A DNA stretch of 64,000 nt from Antedon bifida. Lineage: Eukaryota; Echinodermata; Crinoidea; Comatulida; Antedonidae. Positions 1 through 12,222 of the stretch are shown here, piece after piece. A program made the translations under genes and the position numbers. Numbering within the stretch: the stretch's first letter is position 1; every line of letters starts with the position of its first letter. The notes beneath the pieces were generated by a model. It did not search any database. It was not told where the DNA came from and was given only the letters and a program-made list of their open reading frames with translations. Location: contig OY727102.1 in the NCBI GenBank assembly GCA_963402885.1, positions 3,472,001-3,536,000 on the forward strand, read 5' to 3'.

Positions 1-138
1 AGGCATATCACTACCATATTTAGGCATATCACTACCATATTTAGGCATATCACTACCATATTTAGGCATATCACTACCATATTTAGGCATATCACTACCA
101 TATTTTTGTCAAACTAGTTTGTATGTAGAGACATAGAT
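1..138. repeat. MITE end with five tandem 21-bp units
   Basis: Five exact copies of a 21-bp unit (core CATATCACTACCATATTT) fill positions 1-105. They are followed by GTCAAACTAGTTTG and a decayed terminal repeat (TGTAGAGACA). The same unit occurs one to three times inside every other copy of the MITE family in this window, so this is an expanded copy whose left part lies before the window. Confidence 0.8.
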
Positions 139-1031
139 AGGCCTAATGTATAAACTTTATAGTACACAAACAATTATAAAACAAATTTGTCAAATGTGTT
201 CATTTGTGACTAAATGTTATTTCGCAGATAAAACAAAATACAATTTATTTTAAAATTATTAGATTACAATTCCATTACTATTGGTTATTTACAAGTTTTC
301 TAACTTAATTTGGTATATTTCTTTTTCATATATGCGCGTACGGAGTTTTGAAAAATACATTATGTAAAATACGTTATTATTATGATGTTTCTAAAACAGG
401 TCAACCATAGTGCATTATTACAGCATAGCGGTGCTAAAAAGATCACTCCCTAATCTTTCTGCATCTTTCTGTAATTATTCAAAGTGCCTGGGTCTGTTTT
501 GTTTTGGTTTATGATGTTTACTGAGTTCATATCTTGCTATTCCAAGTAAAGGACGCTATCGTATTGGGACTTTTCACATTAATTAGGTCATCAGCATCAA
601 CCACATTAGCATAATTAATGTAGAAACATTGAATCCTATCATGATGGCGTTTATTTCATTTTTAAGTATGTATTATTATTTCCAACCACGATCAAATAAC
701 AACATACAGTGCTTCCATATATCAAAGATTGTACGTATGTATAATGGCTGACCTTTGACATTTTGGCGCGGGTTGCTTTCCATTGAAGCATGATTGAAGT
801 GATTATATTGTAATATAATAATAACGCTATGTTTAAAGACGCACTTTTTATAATGCTGTTTGCAACTTGTTTAACGAAAATATACTTCATTTAAATAATC
901 ATATCTAACTTCAAATTAACAATATTCACATGAACAGCTTCGAGTAAAAAGTGCGTACGCTGAAAAAAAACATTCACAGAAGGAAGTCTCAATAACCGCG
1001 TGAAAACGAGAGGTCGCTAATAAGAGACTTC
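139..1031. other. AT-rich, no gene seen
   Basis: No exon-like open frame with splice sites, no RNA gene and no clear repeat was seen. The open frame on the minus strand at 651-890 has no recognisable content. The stretch probably belongs to the 5' part of the receptor gene or to intergenic DNA. Confidence 0.5.
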
Positions 1032-1180
1032 AAGCTCTGTCTACACTATCAAATTAGTTTGATAAAAAAAAGTGTGATGTGCCCAAATATGGTAGTTATA
1101 TGCCCAAATATGGTAGTGATATGTGGTCATCGTGCCCACATTGTATATCGGCACATCATTTGTTGTCACATTAGACAGCA
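1032..1180. mobile_element. MITE family copy 2
   Basis: The left end AAGCTCTGTCTACACTATCA is intact and is followed by the inverted internal units (CCCAAATATGGTAGTGATAT). The right end is decayed and stops near TTAGACAGC. No coding capacity. It is a non-autonomous DNA element by structure. Confidence 0.75.
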
Positions 1181-2230
1181 TAAAACAAAACTTAAGCATG
1201 TCTACTAACGACGTCGATTTAGCGACACTCACTAGTCTTATTTGAGGACATCTATAATGACAACTATAGTAATAAAGCTAATTAGTCTACTTGTAATGGT
1301 CATTGCATGATGTTAGTTAATGTTAATATTTTTACTTCATCATCTCATGACTATAGTGATATTTTATTAGAAATATAAAGCCTTGTTTTTTGCTCTTAAA
1401 GCTTGGACTCAACGTAAGTACGCACGCGCAACGCAACTGAGTTAACAAATCACAACCCAGTTCGAATGATCCATCTCGTGTGGTGACCAAATCAAATTAC
1501 TTACGTTGCGCTTAACGTCCTTGCGGTGTGTTCTAGTGGGAACCAAGCTTTAAGCTTTTGACATTTACAGGTTTTTTTTATTAATCGATACGAATACCAT
1601 TATACCTTGATCGCTACTGTCAAATGAAAAATACCATTGCCATAGTGATGACGTCATTTAAATCACATAATCGTTAACTGAATGATTTATTCAATAATTG
1701 CCTAATTCTATGGCAACTGTTAAAAATATTGAAATGTATAGAGAGGCTAACGTAACAAAAGTAGGTCTTTTATGCTTGAAATATGTGAAGGATTGTACAT
1801 TCTAATGCAAAAAGCGATTGACATACAAAAAACGAGGTAGAGCACCAGTTCTATTTCAAAAGACGATGGTACGTATATTGAATACAATAAATTAAGCATA
1901 ATAATAATTGATACATTTTATCCCAGTTTTTTTTATGATATGCTATACGTATTGCCTATAATACATTGAACAATATAGATTTATTAAATTCAACATTTAT
2001 TTCGACCAAAATCAAACATCAACATAGTATGTAGGCCCCTATACATTTACAAATAATAAACAAAAAAAAGTGTCATTTTGGCGAGCGACTGAAAAAACTA
2101 CTAAGATCCTAAACACTTTACATTAATACAATTTAATGAATTAAATAACAATTATATATTTTAATATCGTGAGTGTTTTCTTGGATGCTCAATGAAGAGA
2201 TAGTATAATATAAAATAGTATATAAATTAT
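1181..2230. other. AT-rich, CRE-like site only
   Basis: No gene seen. A perfect CRE-type palindrome TGACGTCA lies at 1649-1656. Without a nearby transcript start its role is unknown. Confidence 0.4.
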
Positions 2231-2234
2231 AGAT

Positions 2235-2420
2235 AATAATCACTTGCACTGATGAAGGGCTAGTGTTGCCCAAAAGCTCTGCTAATTTTTCTGGCTGTTT
2301 TACTTTATCGTTTTGGTTTAGCTTTTCGCTTTTTTTTGTATCTCCATTGAGATCCAGCCACTGATACCCACAGCATTGTCATTTTTTCAGTAATTTGCCT
2401 TTGGATTTATAGATAATAGA
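2235..2420 (+). mobile_element. possible Penelope-like end with decayed hammerhead motif
   Basis: At 2249 the sequence reads CTGATGA, then a GGGC/GCCC stem (2257-2260 with 2268-2271), then AAAA where a hammerhead ribozyme has GAAA. Penelope-like retroelements are known to carry hammerhead motifs, and the GATGAAGGGC...GCCC pattern is what I associate with their ends. The first base of the GAAA core is changed, and I could not find the stem III partner, so a functional ribozyme is not supported. The following 130 bases are richer in C and T than their surroundings and may belong to the same element. Confidence 0.35.
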
Positions 2421-3904
2421 TACACATAATATGTATACAACAATACCAATCATACATACAATGTTACGTCATTTGTTTATTTGTTTTGCTTACCGTTTCC
2501 CCAAAAATATCAACAAAGCAACAAATGTTCATTTTGTAGCTACTCTACTGAAACTGAATATCCTTACGATTAGAACCAAAGTGTATTGGCCTTTAAAAGT
2601 ACCATGACCAGAATATTGCCACATCGTTTACACTATGTTGAGATCAAATCAGTTAAACACAATAACATACAATAATAGCCATGTACCGCGTACTACAGTC
2701 GAACTAGCAGCTGAACACCCTTAAGACATAGCCCCTGTGACGTATAACTTGTAAAGCCCTTAGGTATGTTAGGGGGCAAAGTCACCCCTCATCCTAAGGC
2801 ACGGAGATGTAACTGTACAAATACGTTGTAAAAACATAAAAGACACGCAGTTAGCATTTAGGCAGATGGAGAGGAATAGTAATAATTAAAATTGGCATTT
2901 TTAGTAATTCAATTATAGTAGTCCTAGGCCCGCCCTGTACATTTATAGTATGACAACAAAAATGTAAGGTAGCTGGTGAACTTCATTCTACGTTGCCTTG
3001 TATTATCACTGAGCTAGCCGAGAATTTAGGACGATTTCCTCACAAACACACAATCACATAAACATAATAATATGTCATGGAAACAGGTAATTCGTTTAGG
3101 ATCATATTAATAGTAAAAACAACTTTTTAATTTTCGACAATGGTGAAAAATAAAAGGTTTTTGTATTGCATATTGCATATTCTATAATGGGTGTTTTTTG
3201 TAAAAGCAGTGACGCCATTTTCGATGTTGTAATTTCGATTCAATTCAAATTTATTTCCTTTTTTTCTGATAAAATTATAACAATAATATTATTCATGGCA
3301 TTAACATAGGAAGGATCTAGAAAAAAGCTCGAATATTGTTCTAGAAAATTAACAAAGATTCAATCAATTTGGAAGCACGGAAGATTTTTACTTGTTTTAA
3401 TTGATTTTTGTAACTGCTACAAATATGTGTTGCTCCCTTAACATCTGATTGAATTGAGAACTTCGCTGGGTAAGTGCAGTCGGTCATTAGGTTGCCTACT
3501 CACAGCATGTCGTATTGATATTAAAGATACTACATAAACATAGTTTACGACAGTATACTACAATATTATGATCACTATTTAAATCCAAAATTAAGAATTG
3601 TTTGTAATTGGTTCTTGTGGATCTTTTCGATATTCTCTTGTCTTGTTTTTATGTATTCCAGTCTGTAAATGGTGGGCTCCCCGCTGTTGATTGTGAATTG
3701 AAATACAATTTTAAACAAATAAAAATAAATTTCAAAAAAATAACCGACGAATATGATCAATGCCGATAAGAATAGGGACAGTCACAAAATAATTACAATG
3801 GTATTATGCAATAAGTAACTTAACGGATGATGTCGTCATTTCACCGAAAACGCCATACTGATAATATAATTAATAAATAATTGTGGTATTACGTTTTTTT
3901 TCAG
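2421..3904. other. intronic or upstream AT-rich DNA
   Basis: This stretch should contain, or be an intron next to, the missing 5' exons of the receptor gene. I looked for a short exon encoding the conserved segment before the first visible exon and did not find one, so the 5' exons are probably outside the window. Confidence 0.4.
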
Positions 3905-6900
3905 ACATGGACAGACGCTACTTTAGCGTGGAACGAGTCTGACTATGGGGGTATCAGTTCTATTCGACTACCACCCTCTATGATTTGGACACCAGATATT
4001 CTACTATATAACTGGTAAGTATGTACCGCTACAGAACAAAACTTAGAGTGTCTATCTTTGTTTCTGAGAGTGTTAGACAGATTTCCGTCAAAGAAGCGCG
4101 ACAAAAATTGCAGCGATATCAACTTTGAAAAAGTCGTTTTTTGTCGCGCTACAGTGTCATTTCATCCAATGTTTTTTCGCGTCGCTTGTCGCATGTCACG
4201 TCGTTTTGTAGCGTTGATGTGAGCCGACATTTAGTATTATTGAAGATAGGTTTCTAACAGTGCGATGTAGAAAGCATACATCATTGCTTATCTTATAAAC
4301 TGATATGACAATCATAAGAAATGGAATATTATATTGACGCAAGGTTACAAAATCTTCCTATCACCATAAAATGCCAAGCATGTGATCAAGAACCTAAGCA
4401 AGGTAATTACAATGCATATTAATCAATATCTATTCCATCATTTGTAGACAGGAATTACTGGATATTATCTATATACAAAATTAATTGAGAAATGTGTAAC
4501 ACTTACAGTATAGAATATAGTATATAAAATAGTTTTCTCTTAATACACAAAGTAATAAAATAGCACCAATAAGTGGTGGATTTTTTTATTTTATGTCTTT
4601 AGGCACATGTGATTAAGGATTACCATTAACAAAAATTAATCACTGTGTCTTATCAGATAGGTGCTAATTCCACTGATACACTAAACCCCTACTTGTTTCG
4701 AATGATGAACTGGGTTCTTTAAAGTGCACACAGGGTATAACTGTGTACACTGGAACTTACGGTTTATAGTTTGCGAGAAGACTAGGAGCGAGTCGGCCTC
4801 AAACCCATGCCGATATTGTTGGCTCTTTAGGTACGATAAACGCAGCCCTTGCTGCCTTAACCTCTCGGCCATTTGACTAGGTGCCTAATAAGACAAATAA
4901 GAAAACATAAATTCTAAGATTGTAACCCCAAACTATAATGTGTTAACAAGAGAATTGATAACATGCTATCTTGGAAAGCAAAATGTTGATAGAAGTCATA
5001 ATTACGAAAGTGGATTCACACTTTAAAAGTTTCAAACGACATGGAACGTATTCACAATCATGGGTTGTAGCATAATTTGCAATATCCCGATATCTGTTTA
5101 CTTGTAATATACTTAACTATAACATTAAACTTTTTTAAAAGAAAACTGGCATTTTACAGATAATTTGTATAGTACAATATATCGTAATTATATTGTCGTT
5201 TGAGGCAAAAGTGTATTCTGTATTGTAATGTGTTATTGTAGCCTAAATTTCGCTTACAATGTTATTTCATACACGGCTTCCTTAACGAGATTCTACAAAT
5301 CCTGCGATAAACTCTGAATCGCTCTAGAAGAAAGCCACGTGGTCGCCATGGTACACATTATCGCTCAAATTACGCGAGCAATTTCCATTTACCCCAGTAT
5401 CAAATGTATGTTTATAATACTTATGTTGTTACCACTTAATGTATTCCTGTGTAACCGTATGTATAGACTAAAGATAAGCACTTATTTTACCCCATTAAGA
5501 GGTCATAAAAATAATGCATGTAATGATAATGATGATGCGTTTTCATATGCTTATTGCTACCATACAGTCCAACAATTATTATAATAATACTTTGATTGGT
5601 GTGAACGTCTTATCAAAACTCTACCACCAGTCCGAAAATTATTATAAAAATACTTTTATGAGAATGAGGATATCAAAACCCTACCACAAGTGCGAAAATT
5701 ATTATAGGCCTAATAATACTTTGATGAGAATGAGGATATCAAAACTCTACCACCAATCCGAACGTGATAAAAATAATACTGTACTCTGATTGCTGTGGAC
5801 GGGATATAAAACTCTACCCATAGTCAGAAAATTATATAATAATATTCGTTCATAATACAGCGCTTATTGCACAATGCTTCAAAGCACTTCACATTATTAC
5901 CCCGGTCATTTTTTTTTATCAAACACGTATGGAAACATACTGACATAATGCAGCTAGTAATCAGCACAAAGTTGTGTCTAGATCTAAACGGGTACCCATT
6001 TATACACCTGGGTGGATGAAGGAAAACGAAAGTAAAGTATCTTGCCAAAGGATACAAGCAATGCGGCGAGAGTTAGATTCGATATTTGTGTTATATATGC
6101 CTCTGATTTGTGTGAATGCAGGTATATCTCCCATGCTGATAATTATAAACTTAATTTATTTACCCTATCGTTTGTTTATTTGTTTGATTGAAATATATTT
6201 TATATGTAATAAATATAACTAATATTATTATTCTTTTAGTGCAAACGAAAACTTTGATTCCACTTATCATTCTAATGTCGTTGTGAGGTCATCGGGGAGT
6301 TGTGAGTGGATCCCACCAGGTATCTTTAAGAGTGCTTGTTCAATTGACGTTACAAACTTCCCCTGGGACGACCAGGTGTGCACGCTAAAGTTCGGATCCT
6401 GGACCTATGATGGAGGGCGTATCAATCTCACAAAACTGACGGAAGAGGGCGATATAAGTACATTCAAACCAAACGGAGAGTGGCATCTCAAGGGTAATAC
6501 ACAGTACACACTTTGTAGATCATCAATAAAGTAATAAAATGTCGCGAAGATGGCGACAATTTCCGTGATAATTGTATTATTACAGAGCTTTCAATATGCG
6601 ATAACCTATGACCTCGGAACTAGTTACGTCATGAGAGATTGGGATGACTATTCTCCCGATTCCTCACAGTTTGGGCAAATTCTAGATCCAGACGCCGATC
6701 ACTGGATCACAATATGCCTGGGTCCTGATCGACGAAAATCAAACTCTACGGAAACATGACATGACGTAGACGGTGATAAGTTATGACGATAAATGATTGA
6801 GATATCATTATCATGGACGATATTTATAACGGCATAATAAGCATTGTCGTGATGACCACGTGATCATGATTATAAAGGTTATAACGACCATGAAATGATG

Positions 6901-9315
6901 ATAACTATTATTAATTTTTTAGGTGTTGACGTGTTGAGAAATGTGGTTTACTACCCATGTTGTACTGACCCATTTATCGATATAACGTTCGTAATAAAAC
7001 TCAAGCGTAAGACACTGTATTATGCCATGAATCTAGTGATGCCTTGCATACTCATTTCAAGTTTGATGTTGCTTGTATTCACCCTCCCACCAGACACTGG
7101 AGAAAAATTATCATTTGGTGAGTTTTCCAATAAGCTCCTCGATATACCGCCGCTGCAAAAAAATAGTCGCTGGAGCACTTTAATTTACATTATTTAACTC
7201 CATACTAAGCATAGACTACACTTATAGCAAATCCTTTACCAACAGTTTGTTTTAAACTTCGAGTTTTACACAATAATATTGTTAAGTTCTTAAAGTCCAG
7301 TCTACACTGGCTATTTTTGTTTACAAGTTTGTCAAGAAAAGTTTGCTAGTGTAAACCAGTTGACAAACTGTAGAAAACAAGTTTGCAGACTAAACTAAAT
7401 TCTCCTAACTCCGATTTTGCAAAAATAAAATTGGTTTTCTATTATACTGGAGCCTTTCATTTTGTCTATCTCCAGAATCATATGGCAAAGATTTGTTAAT
7501 TGCAGCTGAGTTTTCCTAAATTTGTCAGCATAATCTATATTATCAAACAAAACTTTTGTAATGAGGAACAGAAGTACATATGTTGCATTTACTTACTTAC
7601 TACTTACATTGACTAAGAAAACATTTTATTGTATCTTCCTTTTGTCTTGTACTTCTACTTGTATTCTTTTATTATTAATATATGACACATTATTAATAAC
7701 TTTTTAAAATCTATCTTAGCTGTCACAATTCTGCTGTCATTAACCGTTTTTATGATGATATTTACGGAAAGTCTACCGCCAACATCGGACGCATCACCTA
7801 TGTTATGTACGTATACGTAATTTTATAACTTAGCCTAATCATTTTTAATTAATTTAATAATGAAATTACGTCAGAGCAGAGAAAAGGATCTGATCAATTA
7901 ACTTAACTCCCTGACGCAACGTTTCGTCTTAGTAGTATTTATAACATTATCAAATTATTATACCGTAGTTTATTTAATTTTAAAAAAGATTTAATTTCCG
8001 AAAAATATAGCGGAAGCTTTAAACACATTTTTTGTTCCTCATATGATCAATAATATCGAAATCATGCTTTAAAAATACGCGCGCCGTACTTTAGGATGGG
8101 TTAATTAAGGTCAAGTATTTTGACAATCTTCACCAAGATAATTTTCAATTATTGCCGGATTGCATGTATTTGGTAATTTTACTAAAATAATAATTTCAAA
8201 TTGATTTCATCTTTCAGCAAATTATTTCAGCGCCATGTTGATAATGGTTGCTATGGCAGTACTACTGACAATGACGATACTGAACTTCCATCATCGTAAC
8301 CCAGATACACACACAATGGGGCCAACGGTATGCTTAATAAGAACAAGTTTATATACAAAATCAGCTTACTGCAACAACAATTACATACTATCCAAATGTG
8401 TTTTCCGGATTAATGCACCAAAACACAACATTTATTTCTATTTTACTAGTTAAATTGAAACATTATTTATAAACATTTCATGAATAATACCACCAAACTT
8501 ACGAGTTAAAATGACTACAGCGAGGCATTTTCACATTTTAAGGCAGTTTGCCTTTTTATTAAATGCCTCGCTATAGTCATTTTAACTTATAAATATTTCT
8601 TATAAATATTTCCATAGGTAATCTTTCGAGATATGTTTTTGCTTTCCTCTTTCAAATATAGTTAATTTTTGGTTTTTTTAACAGCAAACAATGAAATACA
8701 GTATATAAGATTTAGATTTCTAAAATGCATTTTCAAGACATGCTTATAATAATTTATTCTTGTTTTCATTTTCAGATGAAAAAGATATGTCTTGATTGGC
8801 TTCCATGGTTTCTGCGCATGAGCAGACCTGGCCATATTTTTAAAGGACCCTTCAAGAAAGGTAACCTTAGTAATCAGGAAATGGAAATCGAGATGCTCGA
8901 CCAGTCACCTGGTTACAGGAGAAAGATGGCCGCTACCACTGGTTATCAGAATAATGGACGCACACCACTGACGCTACACCAGCAAGGCTCTGCGGGTGTA
9001 ATTGGAGTCAGATATGCAAGCTACCACGAGAATCAAGATGGGCTTATGGATAAGACGATTATTGGTCGCGACAATCATGGAATACCTCAGAGTAGAGAAA
9101 AAATGGACAATGTGCTAGATGAACTCCACTTTATGACAGAGCGATTCAAGAAAATTGACGAAGATGAGGAGGTAGTGGGAGATTGGAAGTATGCTGCGAT
9201 GGTATTAGATCGTTTTGGACTGGTGTTCTTCAGTATTTACTTGATTATTGCGACCATAGCCATTCTTAACACAGCCCCTAATTTCAGAAAAGATGTACTC
9301 GGGATGAGCGCATAA
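3905..9315 (+). CDS. nicotinic acetylcholine receptor alpha subunit, alpha7-like (5' partial)
   Basis: Ligand-gated cation channel subunit of the Cys-loop family, acting at the plasma membrane. Six exons fit without a frame break: 3905-4014, 6240-6493, 6923-7117, 7720-7806, 8218-8327 and 8776-9315 (431 residues in the window, stop TAA at 9313). Visible landmarks: loop A ([10 protein letters not shown]), the Cys loop C-x13-C ([15 protein letters not shown]), loop B (GSWTYDGG), the vicinal-Cys loop C of alpha subunits (YYPCCTDPF), TM1, TM2 ([17 protein letters not shown]), TM3, a cytoplasmic loop of about 120 residues starting with [13 protein letters not shown], and TM4 (from [12 protein letters not shown]). 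TM2 keeps Glu at -1' and 20' and Leu at 9', which predicts cation selectivity. Exon sizes 110, 195, 87 and 110 match those I recall for vertebrate CHRNA7. Odd points: the second loop-C Tyr is Phe, and 4' Gly is Ala. The signal peptide and N-terminal exons are upstream of the window. Confidence 0.95.
4095..4150. repeat. inverted repeat around GCGCGACAAAAA
   Basis: Thirteen-base perfect arms (AGCGCGACAAAAA at 4095-4107 and its complement at 4138-4150) lie in the first visible intron of the receptor gene. Further GTCGC-rich motifs continue to about 4220. Nature unknown; it may be a small foldback remnant. Confidence 0.5.
4660..4880 (-). mobile_element. tRNA-derived SINE (Leu/Ser-like head)
   Basis: On the minus strand a pol III A box (TGGCCGAGAGGTTAAGGC) starts near 4872 and a B-box-like GGGTTTGAGGCC follows about 70 bases later, as in a class II tRNA. 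A unique body follows with AAAGAACCCAGTTCATCATT. It sits antisense in a receptor intron. The head resembles that of the copy at 17866 but the bodies differ. The open frame running through it is not a gene. Confidence 0.7.
5825..6082 (-). mobile_element. 5'-truncated SINE, same family as 45637
   Basis: The minus strand matches the plus-strand element at 45637-45940 over most of its body: the B-box region AATCTAACTCTCGCCGCAT, then GGTATAAATGGG-like, CAGTATGTTTCCATACGTG and an AAGCGCT-rich tail. The tRNA A box is missing, so it is truncated at the 5' side. It lies antisense in the receptor intron, ending about 160 bases before the exon at 6240. Two overlapping open frames here are shadows of the repeat. 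Confidence 0.75.
6540..6775 (+). other. GC-richer open segment inside a receptor intron
   Basis: A segment of the 429-base intron is clearly richer in G and C than its surroundings and open for 60-odd codons (for example [16 protein letters not shown]). An acceptor-like TTATTACAG precedes it at about 6585, but its open frame is not in phase with the preceding receptor exon. It could be a decayed exon, a nested fragment, or chance. Confidence 0.2.
8504..8587. repeat. 27-bp-arm foldback in the last receptor intron
   Basis: Arms 8504-8530 and 8561-8587 are inverted repeats of 27 bases with one mismatch (AGTTAAAATGACTACAGCGA...). The 30-base loop contains AAGGCAGTTTGCCTT, itself a small hairpin. 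It has the form of a miniature foldback element. It lies between the exons ending 8327 and starting 8776. Confidence 0.7.
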
Positions 9316-9440
9316 GCATTCTTTATTGTTCGTCATCGAAAACGAACAATTTCCCTTTGAGGATGAAACAGTTTTTGTAGAAAAGTTACAAAAACTATTT
9401 TCCGACGATCTTAGAAACGACCGTTTCGGTAAATAAATCA
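9316..9440 (+). promoter_or_regulatory. receptor 3' UTR with three stem-loops and AATAAA
   Basis: Directly after the receptor stop codon come a 9-bp hairpin (ATTGTTCGT with ACGAACAAT, 9325-9350), a 10-bp hairpin (AGTTTTTGTA with TACAAAAACT, 9370-9396) and a short third one (GAAACG...CGTTTC near 9414). A canonical AATAAA follows at 9432-9437. The chain of perfect stems could regulate the mRNA or be chance in AT-rich DNA. Polyadenylation may also occur further downstream. Confidence 0.4.
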
Positions 9441-9477
9441 ATTTCACTGAGTTGATACTTTTACGTAGAATTGTAGG

Positions 9478-11630
9478 AAAGAATGTTACGTGGATGCAGT
9501 GACTTTTTTCAACTCCACTTTCGGATCCTTTGGGTCAACATTTGCCGTTTGTGCGTCAAATTGGACAAAATGTCATTTTTTATTGGAATTCTTAATTATT
9601 ACTTCATAGTAGGCTATAAAATGTGTCAGGTAAGCATAAACTATTTCAGTAACCAAGCATGCTGTGACATAGATGAAGTAGTAGAGCACAAACGCCACGA
9701 CCATTATGAAAATGGCGTCTTGTTTATTCTATTTAACACGGTGTTCCTTATCTTAAACTATTTACTTCTTGGTTAGCGATCTAGTGTAGCTAATTTCTTG
9801 CTGGTACATGCTTCGTGGCATTTATAACGACGCTATTTTGGTGTTCGGACGCGTTTGTTTGGCAAGTGAGAACATTTTACAAAGTCTCTGGAGCTTTTAT
9901 GTAAATACATTATTTAAAAAGATCAAGTTCTTCGTGTTCTGTTGAGTACGCAAAGTAAAAATGTAATGTAGCGCTATAGTTTATAAATTCGGTGTATGGG
10001 AATTATTATAAACGTTGCAACCTGTATAGGCATATTGATTTGTTAAAAATCATTTCGGAGGAATACTGTTGAAAGTAAATGTTTGGATAAAAAGTATATA
10101 CTGTATTTGTAAGAGGTGTAGAATAAAATAAAATGAAAAGAAAATGAAACTAAAAGGCCAACACCTGTGTGCGATGACCATTAAATTATAAGTACACACA
10201 CGACGGAAGCTATGCCCAGAATAGCCAGGAGGAAAATCATTTTCACTTTTAAGTAAGTATGTTTCTGTAGTTTGCAAATGCCGTGGAAAATGATGGCACT
10301 TGGTGGATGCGTTTAAGTTACACCTTTTGTGGTCACAAAATAAAGCTTTCAATCTTCGCGTTGCTACGGTATCTTAACGACCAAGCTATAATAATAAATG
10401 AATATGAATAATTCGAAATTTAGGCCTAAGCAATTTGTTCAAATTCAATTGGTGTACGTGAATAACGTGTGCAAATCTAGTAGGCCTAAACGTGACTCTG
10501 GTGATATTAGGTCTAGATATATTGGCCTATATTCTTAAAGTTTCAAGTAAGTTTACGAAAAATGTATCATTTGAAAACTATTTAAGGTAATTTTAAATAA
10601 AACATTTCTTTATTTTTTAGGGCTGCAATCCATAACAATAGGTGCATTTTTATTTTAAAAGCTTTTAAAATCGGATTGATTGCCTAGGTATGTCGTTCCA
10701 TTTGCTTTTTTTAAATCTAAGGTAATAATAAAACGATTTTACTTTAATAGGAGTGAAATTTTCAATAAGAAATGTAGCTATAGAAAGACAGATAGACCTG
10801 TGTTCACACAGTTGTTGATAGAATTGTAACCATTAACATTACGGTACACTAGATCTATTTCATTTGTATTCTTAACGGTATAAAACAACTAGATAGCTAC
10901 ACTAGAGTAAACATAACAATAAATTTAGCTATAGAAAAACACTTTTATCAATCTTGAATATATAAAAAATAATAGGATAATTCTCTACTATTAATATTAT
11001 GGGTTTTTTTTTATAGATTTTTTAATTTAATCTTTAAAGTTAACCAAAACCTATTTAAAAACACGTTTTTCCTGATTTTATATAGGCATATTCAAGATTT
11101 TTTGTTTTTATTATCATTAAAATTTGATTGCTAAATTAGGTACCAGGTACTGTCACAGAATTGTGCTGTAGAAATTAAGCGTTTCCTCGGAAATAAGTGC
11201 TAACAATCTAGTATGTAGTTGATTTAGTAATATAGTTTTAAGATACTTATTTCTGCAATGTACCCTTTAAAGTTAAATCAACTTAATTTCAATAAGTAAA
11301 CTATAAATATACTACAAAAATAATTTTTAATTCTAGTCGTATTAGATAGTGCAAATAGGGCTTTTTGTAGTTTCGTACAATCACTTTGAAAGAAATATGC
11401 AAAATAAGTGTAATTGATTGGAAATTACTCTAGTTATGGAGAAAGCACACACGATTTTTGGTATATTAATAGACTTGTGTATAGCTTATCATAGCGAATA
11501 TTCCACATTTCTTTGAAGTTGATAATATCAAGATGCATGTGATTTTGTTGTTGTAATCATTAAATTCAAGTGAAAAATAAAGGCAGGTTAATTTCTTGCA
11601 AACTATTTATGTTGTCATTTCTTTATTTCA
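9478..11630. other. intergenic, no gene seen
   Basis: Between the receptor 3' end and the BRCT gene. The open frames at 9483-9776 and 10050-10352 have no recognisable content, and no spliced exon chain was found on either strand. Two short TAGGCCTA-type motifs occur near 10420 and 10480. Confidence 0.45.
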
Positions 11631-11635
11631 TTAAT

Positions 11636-11700
11636 CGTTTATCCATCCTGTAATTGGCGAGTTTGTGCTTAATTTTGGATGCGTATGAAAAAAATATGCA
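11636..11700 (+). mobile_element. SINE 3' tail fragment
   Basis: GTTTATCCATCCTGTAATTG followed by GCGAGTTTGTGC and GGATGCGTATGAAA repeats almost exactly the tail of the SINE at 25510-25715. Only this tail is present. A shorter echo (CCTGTAATTGGCG) is at about 20374. Confidence 0.65.
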
Positions 11701-12222
11701 TAATACGTTTAACATTCGAATAGGCCTACTATTCTTTTTTCTTTTACTTTTCTTAGTTTTTTCTTTAATTTCTTTTTTTTTAATTTAATTTTGTTTTTCC
11801 CTTTTTCTTCACTTCTTTTTTCCCTTTTTTACTTTTAAATTTGTCCCTTTTATTTTTTCTAGTTCCTTTTTGTTACTTTTCTTTGTTTCTATGAATGGAT
11901 TGTTCTATCAGCCTCAATAAGCATGGACACGTCAACACTGAAAACACCAATTTGTTTTTATTTCAACTTTCTTTTTTAAATTGTATACTGTATCTGTATT
12001 TTATAGTATACATAACACTGTAGTAACACTAAAACTGTATATTATGACATATATTATATTATTATTATGAATTATTTATATCATAGTTCAATAAATTAAT
12101 TACTCATTTTAATCTTATTCAAGTTCAAATTTAAAATGAATTTGCATTAAATACAAATTTAAAGTGATTTATGCATTTTCGAAACCCAAATCCAGTAATA
12201 TTAAAATTTAAAATGTTACAAT

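Noticed and set aside
1-105. A CRISPR-like array of short repeats.
   Set aside because: The units are directly adjacent with no spacers, and the context is an animal MITE.
9483-9776. A plus-strand 97-codon frame downstream of the receptor.
   Set aside because: No recognisable domain; lies in probable 3' UTR or intergenic sequence.
10050-10352. A minus-strand 100-codon frame and, in another frame, a 19-residue hydrophobic peptide MIFLLAILGIASVVCVLII that could be a membrane micropeptide.
   Set aside because: No conserved context or splice support; a short hydrophobic peptide is easily produced by T-rich DNA.
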